A DNA stretch of 64,000 nucleotides from contig JAQOOI010000075.1 of assembly GCA_028554645.1 (NCBI GenBank), positions 868,001 through 932,000 of the forward strand, written 5' to 3'. Shown here one piece after another: positions 50,225-63,000 of the stretch. This stretch comes from Omphalotus guepiniiformis. Taxonomy: Eukaryota > Basidiomycota > Agaricomycetes > Agaricales > Omphalotaceae. Each line of letters begins with the position of its first letter. The stretch's first letter is position 1. The notes below the pieces were generated by a model. It saw only the letters and a list, made by a program, of their open reading frames with translations. It was not told the origin of the DNA and did not search any database. The translations under genes were made by a program, and so were the position numbers.

Positions 50225-53200
50225 AACTGCAGAAAGTGGGCAACTAGTTCAAGGGTATTGACGTTTTGAACCAAAACTTTTGTTCAATTTCCCCTTTTGT
50301 AACCAAAGCTGTTAACTTGCGTAGTTTCCATAATTCGGTCTCCGTATGTTTTTCTTTCTACTACTATAGGTCTCTTTTCACTGCTTTTTGCTGTACTATC
50401 GGTCTGACTATTTTACACACTAGGGGAACCGGATTTTCCGCAGTACCTGTCCTTTTTTCAGACTGAGACTCACATCTCTTGGAAAAGAAAAGCTGTAAAG
50501 AAGAAAACCAAGCCAAGCCAAGCCGATAACATGGTATCGAGCCCCCTTTTTATCTCTGAAGTTTGTCGATCCAACAACAGGGCGATCCAAACAGCAGTAT
50601 GTTTGTGCTTGAACATATGACGCGCAAAGGTCAGACACTACTCCTACTCCAGTCGTGGCAGAGCTTCGTCATCAATCATGGCCACCTGCTCCAGCCCTCC
50701 TAAATTCGCAATCGAGTGCCCAAATGGAATGCCAACATCATGCCACCCGCACTTTGCTCATTTGCGCCACAAATATGTTTGATAGTGAATATGTACTGAC
50801 TGTGCGCTTTACGATTGCTGCTAATACACTGTCAATGACGGCGAGTCCTACTTTAGGTTCAATGTCAGCGAAATAGACCGATTAACAGCGACAGTGAGCA
50901 AATATTCTATTCATCCCATCATGTCCATCGCTTTCATCGTTGATACCTTCCCGCCCTTTCTGGCAAAGTACCATAGTAGCATCTATAGTCCAGATAGCAA
51001 ATGGCAGTTGGTTTGCGTCCCTCGAATCCGTTGGCTCGTCGCGGCTGGATCTTGTAAGTACTGCCTCGAATAGTTTCCACTTGGCCATTGGCACTTGGCA
51101 CTCTAGCTCTAGCTAGCCTTTGACCAACAAAACCCTACCTTGACCCTACCGGATGACGTGTGACCACGAGCTCTCCGAACCGCGGATATGTGCTCCGTTT
51201 GCGGCTTCGAACGGTTCATTACTCACTGCTTCTGCGGAACTCAGATCTCAACAGCTTTCTCTTTGCTTCGCGGCTTTTCGGCGGCTATATTATTTGTGGG
51301 TGAACTTTTCTTTAGTACCTTCCCAGAAAAACTCATGCATGTTCAAATCAGAAAACAACTTCTACACACGCGGTTGTAAAACATACTGCGGTATTCGTGT
51401 CGTTTTCAAAGCTCCCGAACTCAGAGGCGGTGGTACTATTATATAGGAACAAGTTCAAGTCGAATTCGACGCACTTTCCTGTCAATGCGGAGGTGGCGTG
51501 CTGGGCCATCCCACATCATCTAACTCTATTCAACTCCAACCCGCGCCATGCGCAAGCAGCAATGTCAAGTCAGCTGGTGAAAACTTTTTCCCCGGGTCAT
51601 CGACGGAAGTAACGCTTTGGCCTCTTATTCAAGATCAGACCTCCTACTTACTGACCTCACCTCGGTTCCGCCGAGGGAACATCCACGGACCTCGACGTGC
51701 ACAGTGTATACAATCACTGAAGGTCTGACACGTCCGCTACCAGCAAGTTTATACATTTAAAACGTGGACACAACGTTCTGTTTATACTGAATATCATGTC
51801 TGTAACTTCCGCAGTTTTATTCGAGCAATCGCGTCTCTGAGAATTTCCACCTGACCATTACAGATGTGTTTCAACTGCCCCCAGTTCACAACCCCAGCTC
51901 TCTCGCCAAAGATCAACTTGCTTTCAGCATTGCCTGGGAAATAACAACTCGCGGATAAACGTGTTTTTAACACCCTCGTAACATTGAAAGTTCCATTTGT
52001 AGTGTCCAACAGCTCCTTCGACCTGGTTCGTCGGAGTAAGTGTACTCATTTCATGGCACCTTCCATGCCATATGGAGCGAAATCAGGTATTCGTTTTGAC
52101 CTGCAACTCCCAACACCTGATGAATGATCCATGCTTTCGATAGCCACGTCGAGGCCTCCGTTCGATGCTTCCGTTTGCACGGTTCCTACACTGCAACCTA
52201 TGAACAGTCACGAGGAGTAATGCGTTGGAATCTATGGGGGGTCTCCCGCGTAATGTATAGCTGTTCGCTGCTCGAAATCAGGATCATGTCAGTTCCGCAA
52301 CCTGTCTTTCTTCACCGCACTAGTTATGGTTGATCAGATTTATGCTTCCTGTAGACATCGTTCCGAGCTCATTCAACCGGTGCTGCAAATATAGCCTTGA
52401 GCTCGGGCCTCTCGTCCGACGTGCAACTCCGATGCTGTCGCGACCCGGTTGTTCCACTCGAGTCATGTTTTTCATTCCATGTCACATAGCTATCCCCGGG
52501 CACCCGAACTTTGGACATCTCCAACTGTATTCCGGTCTGACGCTCGCTGACCGCAGTGACGGGAAAATAAAGTACTGAATCCATGATCGCTTCAGCCGTC
52601 ATCCCCATTGGCGTCAACAGCTCAGGTCTTTTCACGGTATACCCGTCTCTCGCCATCGGTTCACCTTGTCGCTCAACATATTTCTCGGTAGCTGCTCATT
52701 GAAGTCCGCGTATAAGTTCTTTCTCTGCTCGAGTTTTTCGGGACATTGTGAAAACTCACTGTCCATATGATGTAAATGACTTGGAATGATGATTATATAT
52801 TCTGCTGAAATTGCATGGGAAGAATATATAGATTGGGGCCTGAAATTCTTCGAACTCTTGTTTAATGGTAACTCTATCATCCCAGCAGCATCTGGCTTGC
52901 TTGGCGCTAAGTATATCATATAACATCGTCGAAGGCTGTTAGTAACTATGCTAAGTATCTGTAGCCGGGAACAATTAGCGTCAGGCGCTTGCGCCCGTGA
53001 TACATACAGTATGTGAAGGAGTGTACTTCAAATAGTGGACTTAAATAAAGCCTCAAGGTGTACAGGTCAGACTCAACACCCACTGAAAGTTTGGTGACTC
53101 AAGCTGGACATGTCAACGCGTTAACTGGGGTAATAATTCTTGCTTTGGCACGAAGAGCGCTCCTTTGGGCGTCAAGTATAAACTGTATATGTGGGCGCGT

Positions 53201-56061
53201 ATGTGGCGTCTATCTACAAGTACAACCGCCATAGGCTTACATAAGTCACACGGTTCGCCTGCAAACCGGTTACGCCCAAGTTATGCCCTCCCTAGCATCT
53301 GCAGTACCACGCGCTCCTCAGTACCACGACTACAATATCAGGCATTCGACGCGATTCTAACGCGATTCTAGCGCGCGCCAAAACGTTCTCTCATCGGATG
53401 CACTTCTACCGTTCTGTCACCTCAACGCTGAATCAAACATATACATTCTATGCATATACGAGAGATCAGTCTATTCAAAAAGAACCTTCCTGCCGCGCTC
53501 TACACTAGTACAGATATAAATACCGTCTTCCCGCCATGTCATCGTGATACTAAATCTTTGTGAGTCGACCTTGCTTCTCCTCAACAGGGTTTTAATTGGC
53601 CTTTCGGAGATTAGTTATTGATACGGGTCGCTGATAACACAATCCTTGGAGCATTTTGTTAAACCCATAACGGTCTAGCAGTCGATATTCTTTCGAGGTT
53701 CATCAAATATGTTAGCGCATGTAGCACGATTCAATGTGACGACAATGGGGACCTTGCACACCTCTCTGTTCTTTTTGGTGGTTAGGGTCAGCCGGCCCTG
53801 CCATTAACTGTTGTGGTCTAATTCAAGCTATCTAGATTTCGAAAATTCTTAGTGAGTTATAGCCCTGCTGCCCCGCTTTGCTTGGTTTTGCTTGTGAACT
53901 CTCTTTTAGCACCCCTTTCTTATACCGTAGCAGCCTCAAAAGTACGGTCAAGGTCAGTTGCCAAGTCGATTGTGCGGGCCACGCCCAAATTACAGCTTTC
54001 AAGGGCGGGCGATAACCGCACTCAAGCTGCCAATCTTGGCACAATTGATCATTGAAATCGCATCTAAGGAATTGGACAGTCTTCACAGCGTTTTGGATGG
54101 ACCAGTTTGATCTGGTTCACGGCTACTTCTCCCGAGTCACAACTGCTGAGCTGTATTTGTAGGAACGCCGTAGCTCCTGCCCGGTCCATCACATCAGAAA
54201 TCTCCAGAAACCCAGTAACGTCAATGCAGATGGGACCCTTTCCGCTAGTGTATAAGCTCTACGTTGCGGCACGTTCTTCGAATAGAGTTGAACGGTAAGC
54301 GAAAGGTCCTACAAAACTCAGGCTCAGAACATTTATTCACTTGCTTAGCTCGGCGTTTACCAGTCTTGTTCTGAAATGCACACCACACTCGCACTAACCC
54401 AACGTGAGCCAGCTTTAAGAGTGTGCCGCATCACACCCTCCAAGTAGGACACATCTCGTATCGACTCCGTCGGGTACTCGCGGATATTTACCTACCCCAA
54501 CGCGATCTATTCACTTGCTATTCACTCTCAAAAGTGCACAATGAACACGGCACATCGTCTACGTAGCTGTCACTTTCCCCGGCTGATGAATTACTAATGT
54601 ATGCTGCGTTTCAGATCTCTACAGCTTTTACGCCTGAAATGGCATACCATGCCTACAACGAATGCTCAGATTCAAAATTTCGGCGCCCGCTAATAGCGGC
54701 ATGGTGCTCGCTCGAAAAAGTGAACGGTGGAAGTATGTCTTCTCCAAATACCCATGCTGACCCTCATTCTACTACTCAAGTCGACAAGCTTGAGTGGCGG
54801 TCATTTCCGAGTCGATGAAGTGTACCGAGGCCTGAGTTGGATGACCTGACACTAGGTTCTCGTTCACTTTCAGTAGTCACCACCATTTCACCGGTTGCTG
54901 GTTTTGGCGCTTCTCGAAATCACACAAGGTGCATTCGTGTTCCAGTCCATCTCAAGCTCCACTATTCACAATGTGCTACTTAATGTATTCTGCTCAAAAC
55001 AGTCTGTTTCTACTACTCTATGCTTAGTTTCATTTACCGACTGATCGTGGTCTTCAGCAGAAACGTATTGACGTGACCATGAAAGTTTCTCGTGCAGTGC
55101 GTCAAATTTAGTGTCAGACCTCTGGATTGCTTTCTTGACATTACTCTGAGCTTACATGCATGCTATGAAACTAAACCGTACTCGGTCCGGCAATCCAAGA
55201 ATATTCACAAGTCCTTCACTGGCTCTGGACCGCGACAGTGCCCCTTCCCAATTCATGCAAACCTGCGTCAATTTGTGAGCTGTACCGGATCTTCACGGTC
55301 TTCACATCCAGTACCTCCATCGACACAGAAGCACAGAAGTTTTTCTAGGCGCCAATCCCCTCATAGTGTTCGGTGAATTGCATCTGCATTTCAGTCTGTG
55401 CATCCCGAAATGGACACGATTGGGTGCCTGCACTTGTCTGTTTGCCTCAATCGATACGTTGGCTCAAACGGTAATGTAGAATTCTCAACCTTGTAATGCC
55501 GCGATGAGAGTTTTCTCGAAAATAGGCGGCCTCCCCTTGTCCGCGTCAGGAGCACTTTTTTGTATCTACTGGGACAACGGGACACATACTCATAATACGA
55601 ATTCGGAGACGGGCTTCCCTTTCCCTTTCCGTGCATACATCTCCCGTGGCCTGGTGTGATGACTACGAAGAAAATAATCAATCTTGTGCAATTCCAGCCA
55701 GGCGTTGTATGCAGTAAAAGACCAGGAACAATTTTAGTCGTCATCCAGTGCAGGCGACAATTCTGCGAGGAGTCGATATTCAGGTGGCCGCCGAAGTCTG
55801 CGGCACAGTAGTGTATTCCTTCAGCCGTCGTTCTCTTCTAAAAAGTGACACAGCCAAACACACACACAGTCTGTCACTTCGAGTGTGGTTACACAAGGGT
55901 TTAATGGTGAAGGTTACATTATTATTGATTTGCGTGTTTCTCTTTGATAAAATACATCTATGCTTTACAACGAACCACAACGACAGCTAAGCAAATAAAA
56001 ACTGAAAGCTTACAATGTCCCCCGTGTATCTATTAACTCACTACCCTCCGCACGATCTCAT
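50225..56061. other. 5.8-kb gene-poor stretch between calcium pump and TPS1
   Basis: No protein-coding gene, tRNA or intact mobile element is supportable. All open frames are below about 120 codons, lack known domains and are not connected by splice sites. The left ~400 bp should contain the calcium-pump promoter. Scattered minor structure: GCGATTCTA twice in tandem at about 53352-53373, and a loose similarity between TCAGATCTCAACAGCTTT (51242) and TCAGATCTCTACAGCTTT (54613). The composition varies without a clear C-to-T mutation bias visible by eye. Best described as decayed or non-coding sequence, possibly old transposon remains. Confidence 0.5.
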
Positions 56062-57953
56062 TCATACATTTGCGGAGGGAGTCATCGGTATCGAGTCTCT
56101 CGAAAGCGCAATTCCTGGACCCCCTGCGTCGCCTTTTGGTTTCAACACCTCCTGACCTTCTTTGTCTTTCCCAACATCACCAGGCTTAATTCGTCCCATT
56201 TCCTTGATAAAGCTAGTACCCCAGAACGCCGCGCTGTATTTGTTAACATATTTGAACAGTTTCTTGTGGTTCTCCGCCCGAGTGGCACTGTCCAATGTCA
56301 CAGCTTCGTAAATGGCATCGGCGACCTGTTGTGAATCCCAGGGATTCACGACAAGTGATCCATTCAAGCTTTGCGCAGCACCAGCAAATTCAGATAGAAT
56401 CATGACGCCTTGACGAGCCTGCTGACATGCGACGTATTCGTATGACACCTAAGAAGTAGGATGTCAATGAGACGTTACGATTACGATTAATGGAAATCGG
56501 TAACTCACAAGGTTCATTCCGTCACGAGTACTGGTGACTAGACATACATCACTGACGGCATAGAGTGCGCATAACTCATCGAATGGCAAGCTCTTATGCA
56601 TGAAATGGATCGGCATGAAATCTACCGTACCGAAGCGTCCGTTGATACGTCCGACGAGTTCGTTGACAATTGAACGCAGGTTTTGGTATTCCTCGACATC
56701 TTGACGAGAAGGGACGGCAAGCTGAGCAAGCACAACCTGAAGACAGTTGAGTTTCATTGTTAAGAAAAGATTGACACGGCCAACCTTTCCAATCCACTCC
56801 GGATGTTGACTGAGAAAAAGTTCCAGTGCATGTAGTTTCTGAGGGACGCCCTTGATGTAATCCAGACGATCGACACCAACAATAACCTTCATGCCGCTAA
56901 ACCGTTGCTCCAGCTGAGTGATCCGCGCCTTGACTGAGGACTTTGTCAAATTCTGTGAACATAGAGGTTAGTTTAGAGTCGGAAACAAAGCTGGAGTAGC
57001 AAAAACGGACCTCAACGAATGAACTAGGTTCAATCCCGATCGGGAATGTACCAACGTGTGCCATTCGACCCTCGAATTCGACACCATTGGGCATTGTGGG
57101 GAGACCAAGAATACGCGTGCACGACGACAGGAAATGACGCGCATAGTCATAGGTGTGGAAACCAATGAGGTCACAATACAGGATACCAAGGAGAATTTCT
57201 CGTCGAACGGGCAGAATTCTGAGGATACAGCATAATGAGCTCCTGGTACAGCACTAGACAGACTTAAACTCGCCTATAAATTTCGCTACTGGGGAAGGGT
57301 GTGTGAAGGAAGAACCCGATCTTGATTCCGGGGATATTCTCAGCCTTGGGCGATGTGGGGTCTTCGCCCTCGATGCCCTCCACGATCCTATTCATCTCGT
57401 TCACGGTCCATTCGCTACCAGCATTGGCTCCGTCAATAAGACCACGTAGGAGCATCGGCAGCAACATGAGATGATAGTCCTGCACCCAGACCATCGCCCC
57501 AGGTGTAATCTGCTGCCGAACAGCTTCTGCGAACTGCAAATTCGCCTGTCGGTATGCGAGCCAGTTCTCTTCGTCAAAGTTCATTTCGCCTGGATGATAA
57601 TGGAACAGCGGCCATAGGATAGAGTTAGAAAAGCCGTTGTAGTGCCGGTCGGCGACGTCGTCCTCCAAGTAGACAGCTTGACAAGAGTATTCCTCCATGA
57701 GTCGCTTGTCTACCAGAGGGCGGTCTTTAGGAGGAATGAAAAAGCCTGGCCATCCGATCCAAGTGAAGTTCAAGGATTTCTTGAAGCCAGAAAGAGCCGA
57801 AACCAGCCCTCCTGAAGACATCTTGAAGTGATATTCTCCATTAGCGTCCTTGCTGATGGTTATAGGCAGACGATTGGAGACCACGATGAGATGACTGTTT
57901 TCTCCAAACTCCATGTCGTCCGGTGAGGGGTCGGTGGGGGAATATAGAGGCAT
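56062..57953 (-). CDS. TPS1: Trehalose-6-phosphate synthase (GT20)
   Basis: Makes trehalose-6-phosphate from UDP-glucose and glucose-6-phosphate in the cytosol, the first step of trehalose synthesis and a stress-protection enzyme. The ATG at 57953 (MPLYSPTDPSPDDMEF) is chosen; the upstream open frame has no ATG. Family marks: LIVVSNRLPITISKD, FKMSSGGLVSALSG, TWIGWPGFFIP, NGFSNSILWPLFHYHPGEM, WVQDYHLMLLPMLLR, KIGFFLHTPFPSSEIYR, LIGFHTYDYARHFLSSC, VGTFPIGIEPSSF, KVIVGVDRLDYIKGVPQKL, DVCLVTSTRDGMNLVSYEYV, LSEFAGAAQSLNGSLVVNPW. The donor after SSEIY (57273) is GC, not GT. There is no C-terminal phosphatase domain, so this is the short synthase form. The tail after FIKEMGRIKPGD is variable. All other introns GT-AG. 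Confidence 0.95.
57219..57273 (-). other. GC-AG intron in TPS1
   Basis: Splicing GAAATTTATAG to AATTCTGCCC is needed to read SSEIYRILPVRREILLG. The intron starts GCGAGT and ends CCTCAG. The only nearby GT (four bases on) gives the wrong frame. Confidence 0.75.
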
Positions 57954-58544
57954 TGTGGGGTTATTAAAGGTCCTGATATACAAAGGTCGAAATAATCTGC
58001 GAAGACGACCAGATCAGGAATGTTAATGAATGATAATCGGATAACTGCCAGTACCTATTCACAAGACTCGAAGGTAAGGCGAAACTGGACGAACGTGGAC
58101 AATTCCAGACGATTCCTCCCGTTTCAATAAATCACAAGCGGTGTTCCTATCGAGAACTTGGCACAAATTATATTTGCACCTTATGAGAAGCCGCTATAGT
58201 CAAACGAGTAGAGACTGAGCTGTAAACTCAGAAAACGCTGTTAGATGAATGTAGAATAAAGTGAAGGAGAACTGGTATGTATTTTTTTGAGGACATGTCA
58301 CTGACTGCGTCAATGCGTCAATAATACTGCCCGGTCCGCAAAGTCCTGCTAAAGCCGACATTTCTCCCGTTTTCTACCGCATCCAGTAGACGTTCGAATT
58401 CCTAAATTCAATCAACTTTCTTCATCGATGGATTATATCCTTCATTTCAAGGCAGTTCTTACAACAGTGCTTCTCTTTATGTACTTCAACACGTAAATAC
58501 AAGAGGAGCAAAGTATCCGACGCAGTAACACCCAATCCAGCAGA
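57954..58544. other. TPS1 promoter and 3' flank of the P0 gene
   Basis: 591 bp without a supported gene. Both neighbours are on the minus strand, so the TPS1 promoter lies here. No clear stress element (runs of CCCCT) was noticed. Confidence 0.45.
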
Positions 58545-59645
58545 TTAGTCAAACAGACCGAAGCCCTGTATATCCAGATTAGTATGGATTGTAGATACCT
58601 TGCATGCAAACGTACCATATCCTCGTCTTCATCTTCCTCTTCCTCTTTCTCTTCCTCCTTGGCCTCGGCAGCAGCAGCTGGAGCAGCTTCAGATGCGGCT
58701 GGCGCGGCAGCAACAGCAAATGCTTCAGGGTTCTCGAGATACTCTTTGACCTAATTACACATTTAACAAATCAGGATTCACGAATTGTGATCAACCATAC
58801 CTTAGCAGAGCCCTCGAAGGTGTAGTCGGTAGCGAGGGAAACAGCAATAAGGTTCTTGTATGAGTTGACAAGAGAGTGCATGACGGAGACAATAGTAGGA
58901 TAGTTGAGGGCCAAAGAAAGGGCAGCGATAGTTTTGATACCGGTCAAGAACCTTTCGACGAGCTCAGACTCCTCAATGTCGAGGACTTCGGGAGAGAAAG
59001 AGTTGCCGTTGTCAAAGATCTGAACAACAGTCATACCGTACGTGAAAGGAGAAATGTTCAACATGTTCAACAGAGTTGCTTCAGATGGTCCGACCCTGCT
59101 GCCAGCGACGACGACCTTGACATCGGAGACAATTTCAATGGTACCACGAGCGATCTTGGTAGGGATACCAAGAGCTTGGAAGAAAGAGGTTTTGCCTGGC
59201 TCCATACCAGTGTTACCAGCAGGCACAGTGACGTCTTTCGGGGCGAAGGCACCAGCACGAGCGGGGGCGGCGACCTTGTTGGCTACAATGATTTCACGGA
59301 TTTCTTTGAGATCACCGCTAGTGAAGACGAAGCCAATGTTGCCCTTCACATGAGGGAGGAGTTTCTCGAATTGGGGGTACTCCGAGAGGATGGATCGGAG
59401 AGCACGGCGGACCATGGTGTTCTTGCCCATAAGCACAACACCTTTGCCACGGAGGGCAACACGGATCTGGTGCATCTGGTTTGAACCGACATTGTCGACG
59501 TTCACGATGAAGATCGAAGCTAGGATGAAAAATAACGATGATAAACTCAGGAAACGCGAAACCTAGAAGACCACGAAGGATATTTGTTAAGTAACTCCTT
59601 GAGTTTCTGGAAGTAGATTTCCTTGTCAGCTCTAGTGGCACCCAT
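58545..59645 (-). CDS. RPP0: 60S ribosomal stalk protein P0 (uL10)
   Basis: P0 anchors the acidic stalk on the large ribosomal subunit and recruits translation GTPases. The start at 59645 gives [20 protein letters not shown] and the expected continuation is [19 protein letters not shown]. Then [94 protein letters not shown], an Ala-rich hinge with [13 protein letters not shown], and a last small exon encoding GFGLFD. The acidic tail EDMGFGLFD is the conserved stalk signature. The exon 1/2 junction cannot be made with GT-AG ends: the frame is restored only inside a CTTCG direct repeat (59574-59578 and 59515-59519). The other two introns are canonical. Confidence 0.93.
59515..59578. repeat. CTTCG direct repeats 59 bp apart at the P0 first intron
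   Basis: On the coding strand CTTCG occurs at 59578-59574 (end of exon 1) and 59519-59515 (start of exon 2). Removing one repeat plus the 54 bases between gives [13 protein letters not shown]. An AG directly precedes the second copy, but the matching donor would be CT; a GT lies four bases in and gives a 4-nt frameshift. Confidence 0.75.
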
Positions 59646-60093
59646 TGTAGAGTTTTATCTGGCTGCACAGAGATGTGAGTCTCGGCAGCATAACAAGTAT
59701 TAGGTTCGCTTACCGGTGAAAATGGTGAATGTGTTTTAACTAGTGCCTCCCGAAATGACCTCTGCGAAGATAAAATCAGCACAAAAGCGAGAGCTGAGGT
59801 CTCAGTACTGACCTGTACGTGCCACCGGATATTTCAAGGCGACAAGTTTTGAGTTTTCAAGTAATTAGACGAGAAATCAAGGGGTCCAAAAAGTTATGTG
59901 TATATACAATGCGTGGGAATTATAGTTAGGGAAATAAAGTTTAGCTGGCACGGGACTTGCCGAAGCGTTCGGCTTGCCAGTTGCGTTCAAAAGCAAGGAG
60001 CTTTACACGTCGGCAACTCTCAAATTCTCCTTCGCCGTCGTGTTCAACGCGCACCTAGGCGTGCATTGTGCGATATATCGTACATGCAATGGA
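59646..60093. promoter_or_regulatory. Divergent promoter region, P0 and PPR-like gene
   Basis: 448 bp between two divergent starts. The reading frame of the plus-strand gene extends upstream to about 59974 without an ATG. Possible leader introns of the P0 gene (for example GTAAGC at about 59715 on the minus strand) were noticed but not resolved. Confidence 0.45.
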
Positions 60094-63000
60094 ATGTTGC
60101 GATGGTTCCAGTCGACCGTCCGAATTCGAGGCGGCTACGGCGGTCCAGGCATTCGGTACGTTCCTTTGGCAGTATCATCTCAACTTGTAGCTGAAGTATC
60201 TCCTTCAAGGCCCAATTTATGCCAGAAAGTATCTTGCCATAGTGCACTTCATCTAAGTGCTGTCAAGCTCAAAGACTCCGACGCGTTGGCAAGCACAAAC
60301 AACTACCTTAGACGCCCTATAGCCCACGTCGACAATGGCCATTACTCCCCACACTCTGAATTGTGTCAAGAATACAATACTCTGACTCCTGCATCTACCC
60401 ATGCGTCTCCTTCCACCCCTGGCAACTATGGGGGAAACCGTGCCCAGGATATAGACATCCTTCGTCGGTATTTGTCCTCTTCAGGTTCGGAGTCGCTTGC
60501 ACCCGAGTCTCTTGTGACATTGTATGAATCTGCCAGAGCTCAATCGCTACTCACTCAGCTTACTGCTACCCAAATGAGCACTCTGATCAGCATTTTTGGC
60601 TCGCTGTCTCTCCCGCAAGACGCGCCGCATATCAGAAACACCTTCGTATCTAGGGAGGATGGTGCATCCTCTACGCCCTATTGGCCCTTTGTTCTAGAGA
60701 TGGCTGCCGACAAGAAAAGGTTAGGTTTGGGGATAAGTAACGGTGACAGTTACTGGGTGATGTGGGCACATATTTTGGAGTTTCGTGCACTTGAGGGGGA
60801 ACATGCCACTCAAGGTAGTTCTTTTGCAAACCTAGATTGTCCCTCACACTCAAAGCCGACTTCGTCCGACACAGATAATGCGTCTCGCGCGCTTACCTGT
60901 GCCAGGAAGTACTATCGCAAAATATGGCGTAGAACGAAAGTTCCGGACATCCTTGTACCCTATTTTGAAGCTTTACTATCTTCTTGTAACACGCAACATG
61001 TTACCGATTGCATCCATGATCTCCTTGAGGTTCTGAGCAATCATGCAAACCTCCACGGCAGATTCCTCCAGCTCATTTGGCGTATCTTTATACTACATAA
61101 AGATACCCTATCGCCTTCCGCGAAGGAGGAACTTCTTCTTTGCCTATGGAATCGCTCATCATCGACGAATAGTCCACTCGCCTCTGGTCGTTACCTTGCT
61201 ACTCACCGGTTCAATCCTCTAACCAAGCAACACGAGCTTTTACCCGTGGATATTGCCCGACTGATCGCAGTCCTTGGTGCACCCATCTTCTCACTCTTCA
61301 GGATCTCAGTGCCTTTATCGGTTCAACAATGGGGTCGTCGCCAAGTTCAAACCGTCCTGTCCCCTGAACGGTCCGTCGATAGTCGGTGGAGAAGCCTGTC
61401 CTTTCTTTCACTGTATCATTGGACTAGAGCAGGACTTGAACATGATCCTCCTGCCTTAAATCAAGAGTCATATCTTGGTGATTGGCATGTCGTTCTGGTC
61501 CTGGGACTGCTGGAGAACGTAGATGTGCCCACAACGCAGGTTGATGAAGTGCGAAATATCATTCACCCTCTGTGGCGGCAGTGGAAGGATCTGACAGCTT
61601 CAGATTCCAGTCGGTCGATTTTTGTTTCTCGAGCTATAGCGTCAGCTTTTCTTCGGCTTGCGGCGCGCACACGAGACGAGTATATAAGAAATGAATGTTT
61701 TCATTACTCTTTGGATCAAGGTTTATGGGCTACGGATGAGAGTAATACAAAGGCTGACTACGTTCAAATTGGGGCATTAATGTGCGATTATGCTGAGGCG
61801 ACTATTCGTTGTCGCGGAAAGGCATGGTCTCTCATATTACGGTCCTTTGATCCCCGGTCAGCCTCAGAGGTTTCAAAGCTGAGTTCGCATGCTGGGGTCC
61901 TCATCAAGCAGTTTCTTTCTGCGAATCCAGACCTTGCTCTTTCCTTGTACGACTTTTGCCTCCACACTGGCATTCCAATTTCCGCGGAAACGACTTGCGC
62001 GCTCGGTGTAGGGATAGCAACTGATCACTCAGAGGCCGTCATCCCTATGTTCAAACACACCCAATTGGCTTCTTCCCAGACGGAGAAGCTTCTTCATGCC
62101 ATTCTCGATTCGTTTCGACTGCAGCGCCGCCGATATCTCAATGTCCGGTCTGGGCGTATTTTGGGGTCTGTCGTACAGAACCTGTACCAACACCAGGCTC
62201 CTGCAAAACTAATGAAGTATCCCATTCGTTATTGTTTACCTCTTCTGATAACAGCCGGCTGTGCCGCCACGGCCGTCAAGATCATCGAGCTTGTGTATCC
62301 TCGCCGGCAATTCTTCTTCAACGAGCGCTTCTTGCATCGAATGCTACACGCGCTACTTCGATCCCGTCTCCATTTTCTTGCAGTCCGTTTATATCGTTTG
62401 TCGAAGGGCTTCCCGGTGGCCGCTCGAGACAGACTCCGCCGTAAACTAGTGCTGGGGCTTGTCCGTGGACGCGCGTCTTCTCTGGCAAAGGGATATTTTA
62501 GCAGGCGCTCCCGCAGTTTGCGAGAAAAACTGGCGGATTGTGTGCGCTTTCGAGTTTATACTCCTACTCGAGCTTCATCCTTGAAAGTCCTGCCGCTCTT
62601 GGGTCGAAATCCGAGTAACATAGCCAGTATTAAATATGCTTTCATGATCCTCCTCAATTCCAAACGACCTCTTGCTGCGTTACAGCTGATTAAACGTTCA
62701 CCGTCCAACGCAGCTCTAACGACCTGGTTTGGAAACGTGTTTCTTCACCACGTTTTTCGCCAATTCCAAACTAGAAATAGTCTTACGAAGAAGGTTATCC
62801 GCACCAAGAATTTTCTGGAAGAGAGAATCGGATTCAAACCAGACCGAGTGACTCTCAACATACTCGTCAAATCTATACTACACTGGAAACGGTTTGCTGA
62901 CCCGGCCAAAGTCAGAAATCTATTTGACGATATGGTTCGGATTGGATATCCTGCTGGTCCCCGCTGGCGTCGGGAAAATATGGTGCCTTTTGGAACCCGC

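Noticed and set aside
50882..51094. 70-codon minus-strand frame in the gene-poor block, looking mildly protein-like
   Set aside because: No recognised domain, no flanking exons and no start context; too short to support.
51440..51470. GTTCAAGTC, resembling a tRNA B box
   Set aside because: No A box at the right distance and no acceptor stem can be paired around it.
58876..59484. 202-codon plus-strand frame opposite P0
   Set aside because: Codon bias of the highly expressed P0 gene keeps the antisense open; P0 identity is certain.
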